Shown here: positions 26,057 through 34,775 of the stretch, in pieces
Layout: each line of letters begins with the position of its first letter
Position numbering within the stretch: position 1 is the stretch's first letter
Assembly (NCBI RefSeq): GCF_050434145.1
Contig: NZ_JBNPVX010000001.1
Coordinates: forward strand, 1 to 64,000
DNA length: 64,000 nucleotides
Source: JAISST01 sp050434145
Lineage (GTDB): Bacteria > Fusobacteriota > Fusobacteriia > Fusobacteriales > Fusobacteriaceae
Direction of reading: 5' to 3'
Notes under the pieces: model-generated
Told to the model about the DNA's origin: nothing
Seen by the model: the letters and a program-made list of their open reading frames with translations, nothing else
The model's database searches: none
Made by a program: the position numbers and the translations under genes

Positions 26057-27028
26057 TTAAATTCTCTTACCATTTTCAAAAGAAAATTCTTCCTTAGTTC
26101 CATCATTTTTATACAAAATAGCCTTCCCTTCTTTTTTTCCACGTATATATGTATATTTTGTCTTGTTACCTTCTGTATCAAAATAAAATGCTTTCCCCTC
26201 TTTCACCCCATTTATATACATATAAGTCTCAGCTTCTTTATTTTTATAATAAGTAACAGCTTTTCCATTTCTTATATCATTTTCATATATAAAATTTTCT
26301 ATATTTCCATTTGAATAATATAATGCTGCTTCTCCATCCTTGATTCCAGCAACATATACATAACGCATCAAATCTCCATTAACAAAATAATACTCCCCAT
26401 TTCCATTTTTTTTACCACCTACATATGAAAATTCTTCTCTATCCCCATTTTCACAATAGTAAATAGCTTTTCCAGATTTTAAACCATCTGAATAATAAAA
26501 TTCTTCTCTATCCCCATTAGTTCTGAAGTAAATTGCCTTTCCATGTTTTTTTCCATTTTTAAATGCAAATTTTACTCTATCTCCATTAGATCTATATCGT
26601 AATGCATCTCCATTTCTTTTCCCATCTATGTATTCAAATTCTACTCTATCTCCATTTTTCCAATAATAGATAGCTTTTCCTGTTCTTATTCCATTAAACA
26701 CATAAAACTCTTCTTTGTCCCCATTATCATAAACAAAAGTTTTTAATTGTGGCTCAGAATCTAATATATCATCTTCTGGTTGAATGTCTCTCACTGGTAC
26801 TTCTACTTTTTCTACAGCAACTTTTTCTGCTTCATCAAACACATCTCCATTTATTTTTTCATCATCAGTCTTAAATGAATTTTCTTCTTGAAAATCATCA
26901 TTACCAGAAGTTCTTTTTCTTAATGTTAAAACTAAAATCAGAAATACTAATCCTACAACTACTACAATTGAAAGCACAAGAGTATTGTCTTTTGCAAAAA
27001 CAATGGCTTTATCTACAATTTCCTTCAT
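26057..27028 (-). CDS. Membrane-anchored YwqK/MORN-like repeat protein
   Basis: 323 residues. One transmembrane helix near the N-terminus (about residues 16-36, LVLSIVVVVGLVFLILVLTL) followed by RKR, an acidic linker, then about ten tandem repeats of 22-23 residues of the form NGDREEFYY.DGLKSGKAIYY. Each repeat is MORN-like with a conserved Gly-Lys-Ala turn. No enzyme domain. GGAGG 7 bases before ATG 27028. It lies 80 bases after hslU and may be the last gene of the lpx-hslU run. The topology (repeats cytoplasmic or periplasmic) is not settled; the RKR after the helix favours a cytoplasmic repeat domain. Function unknown. Confidence 0.7.
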   Translation of the reverse strand: MKEIVDKAIVFAKDNTLVLSIVVVVGLVFLILVLTLRKRTSGNDDFQEENSFKTDDEKINGDVFDEAEKVAVEKVEVPVRDIQPEDDILDSEPQLKTFVYDNGDKEEFYVFNGIRTGKAIYYWKNGDRVEFEYIDGKRNGDALRYRSNGDRVKFAFKNGKKHGKAIYFRTNGDREEFYYSDGLKSGKAIYYCENGDREEFSYVGGKKNGNGEYYFVNGDLMRYVYVAGIKDGEAALYYSNGNIENFIYENDIRNGKAVTYYKNKEAETYMYINGVKEGKAFYFDTEGNKTKYTYIRGKKEGKAILYKNDGTKEEFSFENGKRI

Positions 27029-27108
27029 CAAAAGGCCTCCTCAATTTATTAATAAATCCTTATATGTTTTAGTATAGCATAGATATCCCAATATTTGAAG
27101 TTATTATT

Positions 27109-28434
27109 TTACAGTATAAATTTGTCCAAATTTTCTTTTTCCTTTTCTTTTTTATAAATTTTTTGTACATACTTTTTATCTATAAGAATTTTCTTCAATG
27201 ACTTATACGGCGCTTCATACATAATATTTCTTAGTACCTCTTCTATTACTGACGCAAGTCTTCTTGCCCCTATATTTTCTATATTTTCATTAAATTTCAC
27301 TGCTATCTTACTTATTTCATCTATAGCACTTTCCTCAAATTCTAATTTAACATTGTCTGTAGCAAGCATTGCTTTATATTGATCTATCAAATTATATTCC
27401 ACTTCAGTTAATATTTTTACAAAGTCACCTTTTTCCAAATTTTTCAATCTGACTTGTATTGGAAATCTACCCTGTAGTTCAGGCATTAGATCAGAAGGAG
27501 AACTTTGAGAAAATGCTCCTGCAGCAATAAATAAAATATGATCTGTTTTCACTGGCCCAAAAGAGGTCATTACAGTACTACCTTCCACAATAGGTAAAAT
27601 ATCTCTCTGAACCCCCTGTCTGGAAACTTCACCACGCTCTGCACCACTTCTTTCAGCTATTTTATCAATTTCGTCTATAAAAACAATACCATTATTTTCT
27701 ACATTTTCCACTACTTTTGATTTCAGCAACTCCAAATTAATTTTACTCTCGATCTCTTCGTCTAAAAGCCTTTTTATCCCATCACTAACAGGAACCAATA
27801 TCTTTTCTTTACCCAATTCTATCCCACTGAGCATACTTTCAAAAAAAGTTCCAATTCCAGCACTATCTATATTTCCACCACCAATTATTTCTACCATAGG
27901 AAAATTAGACGGTTTTCCTTTTCTCTCTATCTCAATTTCCATATCATCATAAATACCAGCTTTTATTTCTTTGATTATTTTCTCCTTTTCAGAATCAATT
28001 AATGAATCATAAGGCTTAACTTTTTTTGCTATCTTCTCTATAACAATTTCATAGGATTTTTCCCTCAAATCCTCATACATTTCTTCTTTCATTCTTCTGA
28101 ATGTCAATTCTGCCAAATCTCTTATTATACTTTCTACATCTTTCCCAACATATCCTACTTCTGTATACTTTGTTGCCTCTATTTTCATAAATGGTGCATT
28201 TACTATATTAGCCATCCTTCTAGCTAATTCAGTTTTACCAACACCTGTTGGACCAATTAAAATTACATTTTTAGGTGTAATTTCTTTTCTCATATTTATA
28301 TCATTTATCTTTTTTCGTCTATCACGATTCTTTAAAGATATTGCTACACTTTTTTTTGCCTCTTTTTGAGAAATAATGTATTTATCTAATTCCTTTACTA
28401 TATCTTTTGGAGTTAATTCAACTACCTCTTTCAT
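27109..28434 (-). CDS. hslU: HslU, ATPase subunit of the HslVU protease
   Basis: AAA+ unfoldase that feeds the HslV peptidase. 441 residues: N-terminal TPKDIVKELDKYIISQKEAKK, Walker A GPTGVGKT (61-68), pore-loop region KYTEVGYVGKDVESI, an intermediate domain, Walker B IVFIDEIDKI, and sensor/arginine-finger regions. The extreme C-terminus LDKFIL matches the tail that docks into HslV, so it is HslU and not ClpX. Yet hslV, normally just upstream, is absent: rdgB is there instead. Start 30 bases past rdgB. Confidence 0.93.
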   Translation of the reverse strand: MKEVVELTPKDIVKELDKYIISQKEAKKSVAISLKNRDRRKKINDINMRKEITPKNVILIGPTGVGKTELARRMANIVNAPFMKIEATKYTEVGYVGKDVESIIRDLAELTFRRMKEEMYEDLREKSYEIVIEKIAKKVKPYDSLIDSEKEKIIKEIKAGIYDDMEIEIERKGKPSNFPMVEIIGGGNIDSAGIGTFFESMLSGIELGKEKILVPVSDGIKRLLDEEIESKINLELLKSKVVENVENNGIVFIDEIDKIAERSGAERGEVSRQGVQRDILPIVEGSTVMTSFGPVKTDHILFIAAGAFSQSSPSDLMPELQGRFPIQVRLKNLEKGDFVKILTEVEYNLIDQYKAMLATDNVKLEFEESAIDEISKIAVKFNENIENIGARRLASVIEEVLRNIMYEAPYKSLKKILIDKKYVQKIYKKEKEKENLDKFIL

Positions 28435-28464
28435 AACACTTTCTCCCGTTTTTCTTCCAGTTTA

Positions 28465-29067
28465 TTATTTTGATAATTCTTTTAATGTTTCATTTATTAT
28501 TTTTTTCAAATTTTTTAGTGCCATTCCACGATGACTTATTTCATTTTTCTTTTCATCAGAAATTTCTGCAACAGTTTTATCATAATCTATTAAATAAAAA
28601 TGAGGATCATAACCAAAACCATTAGTTCCAAGAGGCTCATCAATTATTTTTCCATACATTTCTCCATAAAATGTTTTATACTCCCCATCTTTGTTAGCAA
28701 TAGTTATTACACATACAAATTTTGCATTTCTATTTTCTATATTTTTAAGATTTTCTACAAGCTTTTTGTTATTATCCAAGTCATTTCCATGTCTCCCAGC
28801 ATATCTAGCTGAATATACTCCTGGAGCTCCATTCAAAGCTTCCACACACAGACCTGAATCATCTGCAATAGTTATCATTCCCATATATTTAGCAGTTTCT
28901 ACTGCTTTCTTTATTGAATTTTCTTCAAATGTTTTTCCATCCTCTATCACATCAGGAACAATTACACCATCTTTTAGTGTAATAATTTCTATTTCAGGAA
29001 CATTTTCTAACACTTTTTTTATTTCTTTTATTTTATGGAGATTGGCTGTAGCCAAGAATACCTTCAT
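28465..29067 (-). CDS. rdgB: Non-canonical purine NTP pyrophosphatase (XTP/dITPase)
   Basis: House-cleaning enzyme that hydrolyses XTP, ITP and dITP to monophosphates. 200 residues. Signature blocks are ATANLHKIKEIK at the N-terminus, the ADDSGLCVEALNGAPGVYSARYAG substrate block, GTNGFGYDPHFY, and SHRGMALKNL at the end. The start codon overlaps the rph stop by one base, so the two are translationally coupled. Confidence 0.95.
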   Translation of the reverse strand: MKVFLATANLHKIKEIKKVLENVPEIEIITLKDGVIVPDVIEDGKTFEENSIKKAVETAKYMGMITIADDSGLCVEALNGAPGVYSARYAGRHGNDLDNNKKLVENLKNIENRNAKFVCVITIANKDGEYKTFYGEMYGKIIDEPLGTNGFGYDPHFYLIDYDKTVAEISDEKKNEISHRGMALKNLKKIINETLKELSK

Positions 29068-29786
29068 TATATAACACCAATTACTTCATTTTGCATTTTT
29101 ATAATTTCTTTTATTCCATTTTCACCAAGACTTAATAATTTATCCAATTGTTCTCTAGAAAAAGTCGACTCTTCTCCTGTACCTTGTATTTCTACAAATT
29201 CACCTCTATCATTCATTATAACATTCATATCTACATCAGCATTGGAATCTTCAGAATATTTTAGGTCAATCATAAGTTCCCCTTTTACTATTCCAACACT
29301 AATAGCAGCAACATTGGCTATTATTGGATTTGTAGAAATCACCTTTTCCCCTAACAATTTCTTTATTGCCAATGCTAAAGCAATAAAACCACCACTTATT
29401 GATAATGTTCTTGTCCCACCATCTGCCTGTATTACATCACAATCTATTGTAATCACCCTTTCACCTAATTTTTCTAGATCAATTGCAGCTCGTAAGGATC
29501 TCCCTATTAATCTTTGTATCTCCATGGTTCTCCCACCCAATTTACCTTTTATAGCTTCTCTTTGTGTTCTTTCCTCAGTTGCTCTAGGTAACATTGAATA
29601 TTCTGCAGTAATCCAACCTTTTCCTGTATTCTTTAAGAATGGGGGTACTTTTTCTCCGACTGTTGCTGTACAGATAACTTTTGTATTCCCACTTTCTATT
29701 AAAACTGATCCCTCTGCATGAATATTAAAATTTTTAATTATTTTTATTTTTCTAAGGGAATTATTGCTTCTTCCATCATCTCTCAT
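29067..29786 (-). CDS. rph: Ribonuclease PH
   Basis: Phosphorolytic 3'-5' exoribonuclease trimming tRNA 3' ends. 239 residues. Family features: MRDDGRSNNSLRKIKI start, the GKGWITAEYSMLPRAT block, R-rich KLGGRTMEIQRLIGRSLRA, and DCDVIQADGGTRT with the catalytic Asp region. Overlaps the msbA stop by four bases (ATGA) and rdgB by one. The rph-rdgB pair is common. Confidence 0.96.
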   Translation of the reverse strand: MRDDGRSNNSLRKIKIIKNFNIHAEGSVLIESGNTKVICTATVGEKVPPFLKNTGKGWITAEYSMLPRATEERTQREAIKGKLGGRTMEIQRLIGRSLRAAIDLEKLGERVITIDCDVIQADGGTRTLSISGGFIALALAIKKLLGEKVISTNPIIANVAAISVGIVKGELMIDLKYSEDSNADVDMNVIMNDRGEFVEIQGTGEESTFSREQLDKLLSLGENGIKEIIKMQNEVIGVI

Positions 29787-31567
29787 ATTAAACTCACCTC
29801 TTCTTTTTTATCATTAAATTGTATATCATAGAAATAATTATATAATCCACCTTTATTTAATAATTCATCATGTTTTCCCATTTCTTTTATTTCACCATTT
29901 TCTAAAACAACAATCATATCTGATTTTACTATTGTTGACAATCTATGTGCTATTACAAATGTTGTTCTATTACACATAATTTTATCTAAGGCATCCTGTA
30001 CTAATTTTTCTGATTCACTATCCAAAGCAGAAGTAGCCTCATCTAATATCATTATTTGTGGATTTCTCATTATTGCTCTTGCAATGGATATTCTTTGCTT
30101 TTGCCCACCAGAAAGCAATACTCCTCTCTCTCCGACTTCTGTATCAAATTTATTTGGTAATTCCATTATAAAATCATATGCATTTGCCATTTTTGCAGCA
30201 TTTTCTACTTCAATATAATTCAAAGTTTCTTGTCCAAAAGCTATATTTTCAGCTATAGTTCCACTAAATAAAAAACTTTCTTGTGGAACAATTCCAATAT
30301 TTTTTCTATACTCTTTCAAAGAATAATCCTTAATATTTACATTGTTTACTAGTATCTCCCCAGAAGTTACATCATAAAATCTCGGTATCAAATTGGCCAT
30401 TGTAGTTTTACCACTGCCACTTTTACCAACCAATGCTATAACATCACCAGCTTTCACCTTCAAGTTAACATCTTTTAAAACATCATTTTCATCATCTTCA
30501 TAGCTAAAAGATACATTTTTAAATTCTATGGTATCTATCACTTCTGAACAATGTAAAGGATCTTCTTTCTCACGTATTTCACGTGATTCAGACAATATTT
30601 CTATCACTCTATCTGCTGATGGTAATGCTTCTTGTAGATCATTATTTTTGTTTATAAATCTTTTTAAAGGTTGATGCATTAATCCCAATGCTGTTACAAA
30701 AGAAATTAAGTCTCCAGAAGTAAAATTCTTTAATACCAGCACTTGATAACCACCATAAGATACTACCAATACTATCATCAAAGTTGTCAATATTTCATTT
30801 ATTGGATTTACTTTGGCCTTTGTTTTCCTACTTTTATAAGATTTCTCAAACTCATCTTTACTTAGTTCTTTGTATTTTTCTATCATTTTCTCTTCATTAC
30901 TAAAAGATTTTATAACAAATATTCCAGATAACGTCTCTTGAATAAAGGCTGTTACTGCTCCTGTAGTATCCTGCCTTATTCTACCTGTTTTTCGTATTTT
31001 TTTTGTATATTTTCTTACTACTCCTACTAGTATTGGCATAACTATGAGAGATATCAATGTCAGAACTATATCTACCTGAAATAATTTCACTGTTAGCACA
31101 AGTACTAGTAAAAATTCTTTTAACATATCAAATACATAAAAACCTATTTGACCCAAAGCATTTGAATCTCCAGATAATCTTGCCATTAAGTCACCTAGTT
31201 TATTTTTTTTAAAATACCCAATTGATAATTTTTGTAGATGGCTATACACATCTATTCTTATATCACGTCTAATATTTTCTGTTACATAGCTTGATGATAT
31301 TGTTGCAAAATATCCTGCAACCACTTTCAATATTGTGGAGATCATGACTCCACCAACCACTAGTATCATCACATTCACATCCATTTTTACTATTACATCA
31401 TCTATAAATTGTTTTGCTAAAAAAGCTGGCACTGCGGCCATAGAAGACGTCAATGCTGACATTAACACCACAAAAATCATGAGCCATTTATATCTCATGC
31501 TGTATTTTATAAAAGTTTTTAGAGAATTGTTCTTATATATATTCAGATTTTCCTTTGATAGGCCCAT
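29783..31567 (-). CDS. msbA: MsbA-like ABC exporter (fused TM and ATPase)
   Basis: About 594 residues: six transmembrane helices (about 20-310), then an ABC domain with Walker A GKSGSGKTT, Q-loop, signature LSGGQKQR and Walker B ILDEATSALD followed by the AHRLST switch His. ABCB half-transporter works as a homodimer. It sits 21 bases after lpxB and before rph in a lipid A run, so flipping of the lipid A core (MsbA) is the best guess; drug export cannot be excluded by sequence alone. ATG 31567 has GGAGAAAGAA just upstream; the earlier ATG at 31585 has no site. Confidence 0.85.
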   Translation of the reverse strand: MGLSKENLNIYKNNSLKTFIKYSMRYKWLMIFVVLMSALTSSMAAVPAFLAKQFIDDVIVKMDVNVMILVVGGVMISTILKVVAGYFATISSSYVTENIRRDIRIDVYSHLQKLSIGYFKKNKLGDLMARLSGDSNALGQIGFYVFDMLKEFLLVLVLTVKLFQVDIVLTLISLIVMPILVGVVRKYTKKIRKTGRIRQDTTGAVTAFIQETLSGIFVIKSFSNEEKMIEKYKELSKDEFEKSYKSRKTKAKVNPINEILTTLMIVLVVSYGGYQVLVLKNFTSGDLISFVTALGLMHQPLKRFINKNNDLQEALPSADRVIEILSESREIREKEDPLHCSEVIDTIEFKNVSFSYEDDENDVLKDVNLKVKAGDVIALVGKSGSGKTTMANLIPRFYDVTSGEILVNNVNIKDYSLKEYRKNIGIVPQESFLFSGTIAENIAFGQETLNYIEVENAAKMANAYDFIMELPNKFDTEVGERGVLLSGGQKQRISIARAIMRNPQIMILDEATSALDSESEKLVQDALDKIMCNRTTFVIAHRLSTIVKSDMIVVLENGEIKEMGKHDELLNKGGLYNYFYDIQFNDKKEEVSLI

Positions 31568-31588
31568 TTCTTTCTCCAATTTCATTAC

Positions 31589-32668
31589 TCATTTTAATAT
31601 AAAGTTCCCATAACTTCCAATTATATCTTCATTATTTATTTTTAGTTTCCCTCTCACTTCCTCCAAATTAATTTTCATAGTTTTTTTTTCTTCTCTATTA
31701 TTAAGGATACTCTCCATTTTTTTCAATATTAGTTCTGAATTACAATCTTCTTGTAGTAATTCAGGATATACCTCACGATTAAGTGTAAGATTTGGCAATG
31801 AAACAAAACCAAGTTTTAAAACATGTCTACCAATAAACGCATTTATCTTCCCAGTTATATACACAACTATAGCTGGAATACCCATTATCGCTAATTCTAA
31901 TGTTACTGTCCCTGAGGCACATATGGCAATTTTAGACTGTTCTACCAATTTTTCCAAACTTTCTTCTACAACAACTCTAAGATTAGTATATTTCCCATAT
32001 TTTTCCCCTAACCACTTTGCATGCTCCTTTGAAGATAGTTTCAATAAAAAATTTTCATTTTTCTTTTCTTTTATTACTTTTTCCATCACTGGAAACAACC
32101 TTTTTACTTCTTGTTCACGACTTCCAGGAAGCAGTAAAATATACTCTTCTGTCCTGTTCAAAAATTTATATTTTTCTATAAAAGGGTTTCCATAATATAT
32201 TACATCTACATTATTCTTTTTATAAAAATCAACTTCCCAAGGAAAAATTACCATTATTTCATCAGACAAAATTAATTTCTTCAATCTATTTTTCCCCCAA
32301 ATCCATAATTTAGGAGGTATATAATAATAAGTCTTTACATGGGGAACTTCTTTTTTTAATAATTCTAAAAATTTCAGATTAAATCCACCATAATCAACTA
32401 AAATTACTTTTTCAATATCTTCTTCTTTTATTATTCTCAAATATTCATAAGCTTTTTTCTTTAAAAAACTATACTTTTTTATAACTTCAGTAAAACCCAT
32501 GATTGCTAGATCATTGATGTCTTGGATTACTTCCACACCTAATTTTCTACAGTGATCACCACAAACACCAATAAATTTTATGTTATTGTCCTGTTTTTGT
32601 ATTGCATTAATTATATATGAAATGTGTAAATCACCTGATACTTCTCCAGTAGACACAAAAATTTTCAT
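31589..32668 (-). CDS. lpxB: Lipid-A-disaccharide synthase
   Basis: GT19 glycosyltransferase that joins UDP-diacylglucosamine to lipid X. 359 residues. Typical MKIFVSTGEVSGDLH start, VDYGGFNLKFL, YYIPPKLWIWGKNR, LLLPGSREQEV and the C-domain CASGTVTLELAIMGIPAIVVY. Lies between lpxI and msbA with short spacing, so the lipid A steps are encoded in series. Confidence 0.95.
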   Translation of the reverse strand: MKIFVSTGEVSGDLHISYIINAIQKQDNNIKFIGVCGDHCRKLGVEVIQDINDLAIMGFTEVIKKYSFLKKKAYEYLRIIKEEDIEKVILVDYGGFNLKFLELLKKEVPHVKTYYYIPPKLWIWGKNRLKKLILSDEIMVIFPWEVDFYKKNNVDVIYYGNPFIEKYKFLNRTEEYILLLPGSREQEVKRLFPVMEKVIKEKKNENFLLKLSSKEHAKWLGEKYGKYTNLRVVVEESLEKLVEQSKIAICASGTVTLELAIMGIPAIVVYITGKINAFIGRHVLKLGFVSLPNLTLNREVYPELLQEDCNSELILKKMESILNNREEKKTMKINLEEVRGKLKINNEDIIGSYGNFILK

Positions 32669-32688
32669 AATTACTCCTTGGAAAATTT

Positions 32689-33486
32689 CTATACACCAAC
32701 TATAAACATATTATTTTCATTAGCTAATTCTATACATTCTTTTTCATTTAGAAAAATCATTTTATTCGCTTCACACACTATTCCTTTAGCTTTTATGGAT
32801 ATGGCTTTTTCTAAAGTTCCAATCCCTACTGTAGGAACATCCACTCTCATATCCTGTTGTGGTCGTGACATTTTCACAATGATTGTTCCATCTCCAGCCA
32901 ATTTACCACCACGTTCGATACATTTATCTGTCCCTTCAATTCCCTCTAAAGCAACCACACTACGGTCTTTGCATATCACACATTGTCCAGCATCAACTCT
33001 GCTAAGCATCTTTGCAGCTTCATGCCCTAATTGTATTGTTTTTAAGTCATGAAAATCTGGTTCTTGGATTGTATAACATTTCTTTTTTACCACAAAATTT
33101 TTCATAAGATAAGTCTGAGGTAAAACTTCTATTTTATTTAACCGCAAAAAACTTATAGTCCCAAAAAGAAGAGTTTCATCTTTCCTATCAGGAAGTTTTT
33201 TCAACAATTTCTCTCCAATTTCATCTAATTGCATATTTTTAAAAATTAATTCTTTTTCAATTTTACCTAACATAATGATTTTTTTTATATCATTTCTTAG
33301 CAAATACTTTATTATTATGCCTACTTCACCTATGCTAAATCGTCTATAATTATGATGAAGTTTTATTTCTTCTTCTACTTCATCATATAATCCCAATGGA
33401 AAAAGCTCAAATTTTTCTGTATTAATTTGAGATAAAAAATATAGAGGTAATTTCCCCATTCCAACAAATATTCCTATTTTTTCCAT
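32689..33486 (-). CDS. lpxI: UDP-2,3-diacylglucosamine pyrophosphatase LpxI
   Basis: 265 residues of the DUF1009/LpxI family, which makes lipid X where LpxH is absent. It opens IGIFVGMGKLPLYFL and contains DRSVVALEGIEGTD and, near the end, SRPQQDMRVDVPTVGIGTL; the Asp-rich block matches the catalytic region of Caulobacter LpxI. No LpxH homologue is in the window. It overlaps lpxA by one base and precedes lpxB by 20. Confidence 0.94.
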   Translation of the reverse strand: MEKIGIFVGMGKLPLYFLSQINTEKFELFPLGLYDEVEEEIKLHHNYRRFSIGEVGIIIKYLLRNDIKKIIMLGKIEKELIFKNMQLDEIGEKLLKKLPDRKDETLLFGTISFLRLNKIEVLPQTYLMKNFVVKKKCYTIQEPDFHDLKTIQLGHEAAKMLSRVDAGQCVICKDRSVVALEGIEGTDKCIERGGKLAGDGTIIVKMSRPQQDMRVDVPTVGIGTLEKAISIKAKGIVCEANKMIFLNEKECIELANENNMFIVGV

Positions 33487-34259
33487 TACCTAATTATACC
33501 CCTTTTACTATTTTTTACAAATTGGGATAAATACATTACATTTTTATCTTCTGAAAACTCCTTCTCCAATTCTTCCAGTGCTTCTTTTAATGGTAATCCA
33601 TTTCTAAACAAAATCCTATAAGCTTTTTTTAAATTAGACAAATCTTCATCTGAAAATCCTCGTCGTCTCAATCCAACACTATTTAAACCCCTGACATCAG
33701 CTCTATGTCCTTCAGCTAATACAAATGGACATACATCTTGTGCAATTCCACTATTACCACCTATCATAGAATGAGCTCCTATTCTGCTGAACTGATGTAC
33801 TGGGGTCAAGCCACCTATTATTGCAAAATTTTCTACAATTACATGACCTGCCAAAGTTACATTGTTAGCCAATATACAATTACTTTCTATAATAACATCA
33901 TGAGCAACATGAACATAGGCCATCAAAAGGTTATTATCACCTATTCTGGTCTCCCATCTATCATCAGTTCCTCTATGTATAGTAACAAACTCTCTTATCT
34001 TATTTCTATTGCCTATTATTGTCTTAGTAGGTTCGTTCTTGTATTTTAGGTCTTGAGAAGCTTTTCCAATAGAAACAAAAGAAAATATTTCATTCTCTTC
34101 TCCTATCTCTGTAATTCCTTCTACTACAACATGAGATTGTAAAACTGTATTCTTTCCTATTTTTACATTTTCTCCTATAACACAATAAGGCCCTATTTTT
34201 ACGCCTTCTTCTAAAATAGCACCCTCGGCCACTATGGCAGTTTTATCAATATCCAACAA
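33486..34259 (-). CDS. lpxA: UDP-N-acetylglucosamine O-acyltransferase
   Basis: First committed enzyme of lipid A synthesis. 257 residues of left-handed beta-helix hexapeptide repeats (from residue 1 to about 185) and a helical C-terminal domain. The catalytic His is H120 in AYVHVAHD, equivalent to E. coli H125. GGLTPVHQFSRIG and GLNSVGLRRRGFS are family hallmarks. Starts 20 bases after fabZ, overlaps lpxI by one base. Confidence 0.96.
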   Translation of the reverse strand: MLDIDKTAIVAEGAILEEGVKIGPYCVIGENVKIGKNTVLQSHVVVEGITEIGEENEIFSFVSIGKASQDLKYKNEPTKTIIGNRNKIREFVTIHRGTDDRWETRIGDNNLLMAYVHVAHDVIIESNCILANNVTLAGHVIVENFAIIGGLTPVHQFSRIGAHSMIGGNSGIAQDVCPFVLAEGHRADVRGLNSVGLRRRGFSDEDLSNLKKAYRILFRNGLPLKEALEELEKEFSEDKNVMYLSQFVKNSKRGIIR

Positions 34260-34279
34260 GGTATCTTCCTCCTAGCCGC

Positions 34280-34705
34280 TTATTTTTCTGCTATACAAAA
34301 TGTAAATGTAGCTTCACAAGCAACAACTCCATCAACTTTAGCTATTCCACTCGCTTTCACTATATTCATTCTTATTTTCTCTATCTTTGTTTCATATGTT
34401 AATTGATCTCCTGGTCTCACTGGAGACTTAAATTTTGCTGATTCGATCCCAACAAACAAAGGTATTTTCCCTGGATAATCCTCCATTACTAAAACCCCTA
34501 GACACTGAGCCATCCCTTCTACTATTAATACTCCTGGCATTATTGGATGTCCTGGAAAATGTCCATTGAAAAATTCTTCATTCATTGTAACATTTTTTAA
34601 CCCTTTTATCATTTTCTCCTCTTTGTTAACTTCCAATATTCTATCTACCAACAAGAATGGATATCTATGAGGTATTCTCTCCATAATTTGTAGTATATCT
34701 AGCAT
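34280..34705 (-). CDS. fabZ: 3-hydroxyacyl-[ACP] dehydratase FabZ
   Basis: Dehydrates 3-hydroxyacyl-ACP in fatty acid elongation and competes with LpxA for substrate. 141 residues. Hot-dog fold with the IPHRYPFLLVDRI start and the catalytic NGHFPGHPIMPGVLIVEGMAQ segment (His and Glu). ATG 34705 lies 6 bases past AAGGAGG; the longer open frame upstream has no site. First gene of the fabZ-lpxA-lpxI-lpxB-msbA run. A motif shared with two other genes lies 22 bases before its SD. Confidence 0.96.
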   Translation of the reverse strand: MLDILQIMERIPHRYPFLLVDRILEVNKEEKMIKGLKNVTMNEEFFNGHFPGHPIMPGVLIVEGMAQCLGVLVMEDYPGKIPLFVGIESAKFKSPVRPGDQLTYETKIEKIRMNIVKASGIAKVDGVVACEATFTFCIAEK

Positions 34706-34738
34706 TTTTTTCCTCCTTAAAATATATAAATTTTTAAG

Positions 34739-34775
34739 CTGTTGCAAAACTATTTTATATCTTGCAAATTCAAGC
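34739..34775 (-). repeat. Promoter-proximal repeat, copy 1 (upstream of fabZ)
   Basis: In gene direction it reads GAATTTGCAAGATATAAAAT then AGTTTTGCAACAG, ending 22 bases before the fabZ SD. Copy 3 at 60124-60160 matches it over about 40 bases with few differences. The core AAATAGTTTTGCAA also occurs before eda. Confidence 0.6.

Noticed and set aside
26057..27028. DNA tandem repeat array
   Set aside because: The periodicity is at protein level (22-23 residue repeats) with diverged DNA; it is a repeat protein gene.
27109..28434. ClpX instead of HslU
   Set aside because: No N-terminal zinc finger, the GYVGKDVESI block and LDKFIL tail are HslU-specific.
29035..29721. A 228-residue open frame on the plus strand
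   Set aside because: It is antisense to rph and rdgB, which have clear family motifs, and has no SD or recognisable product.
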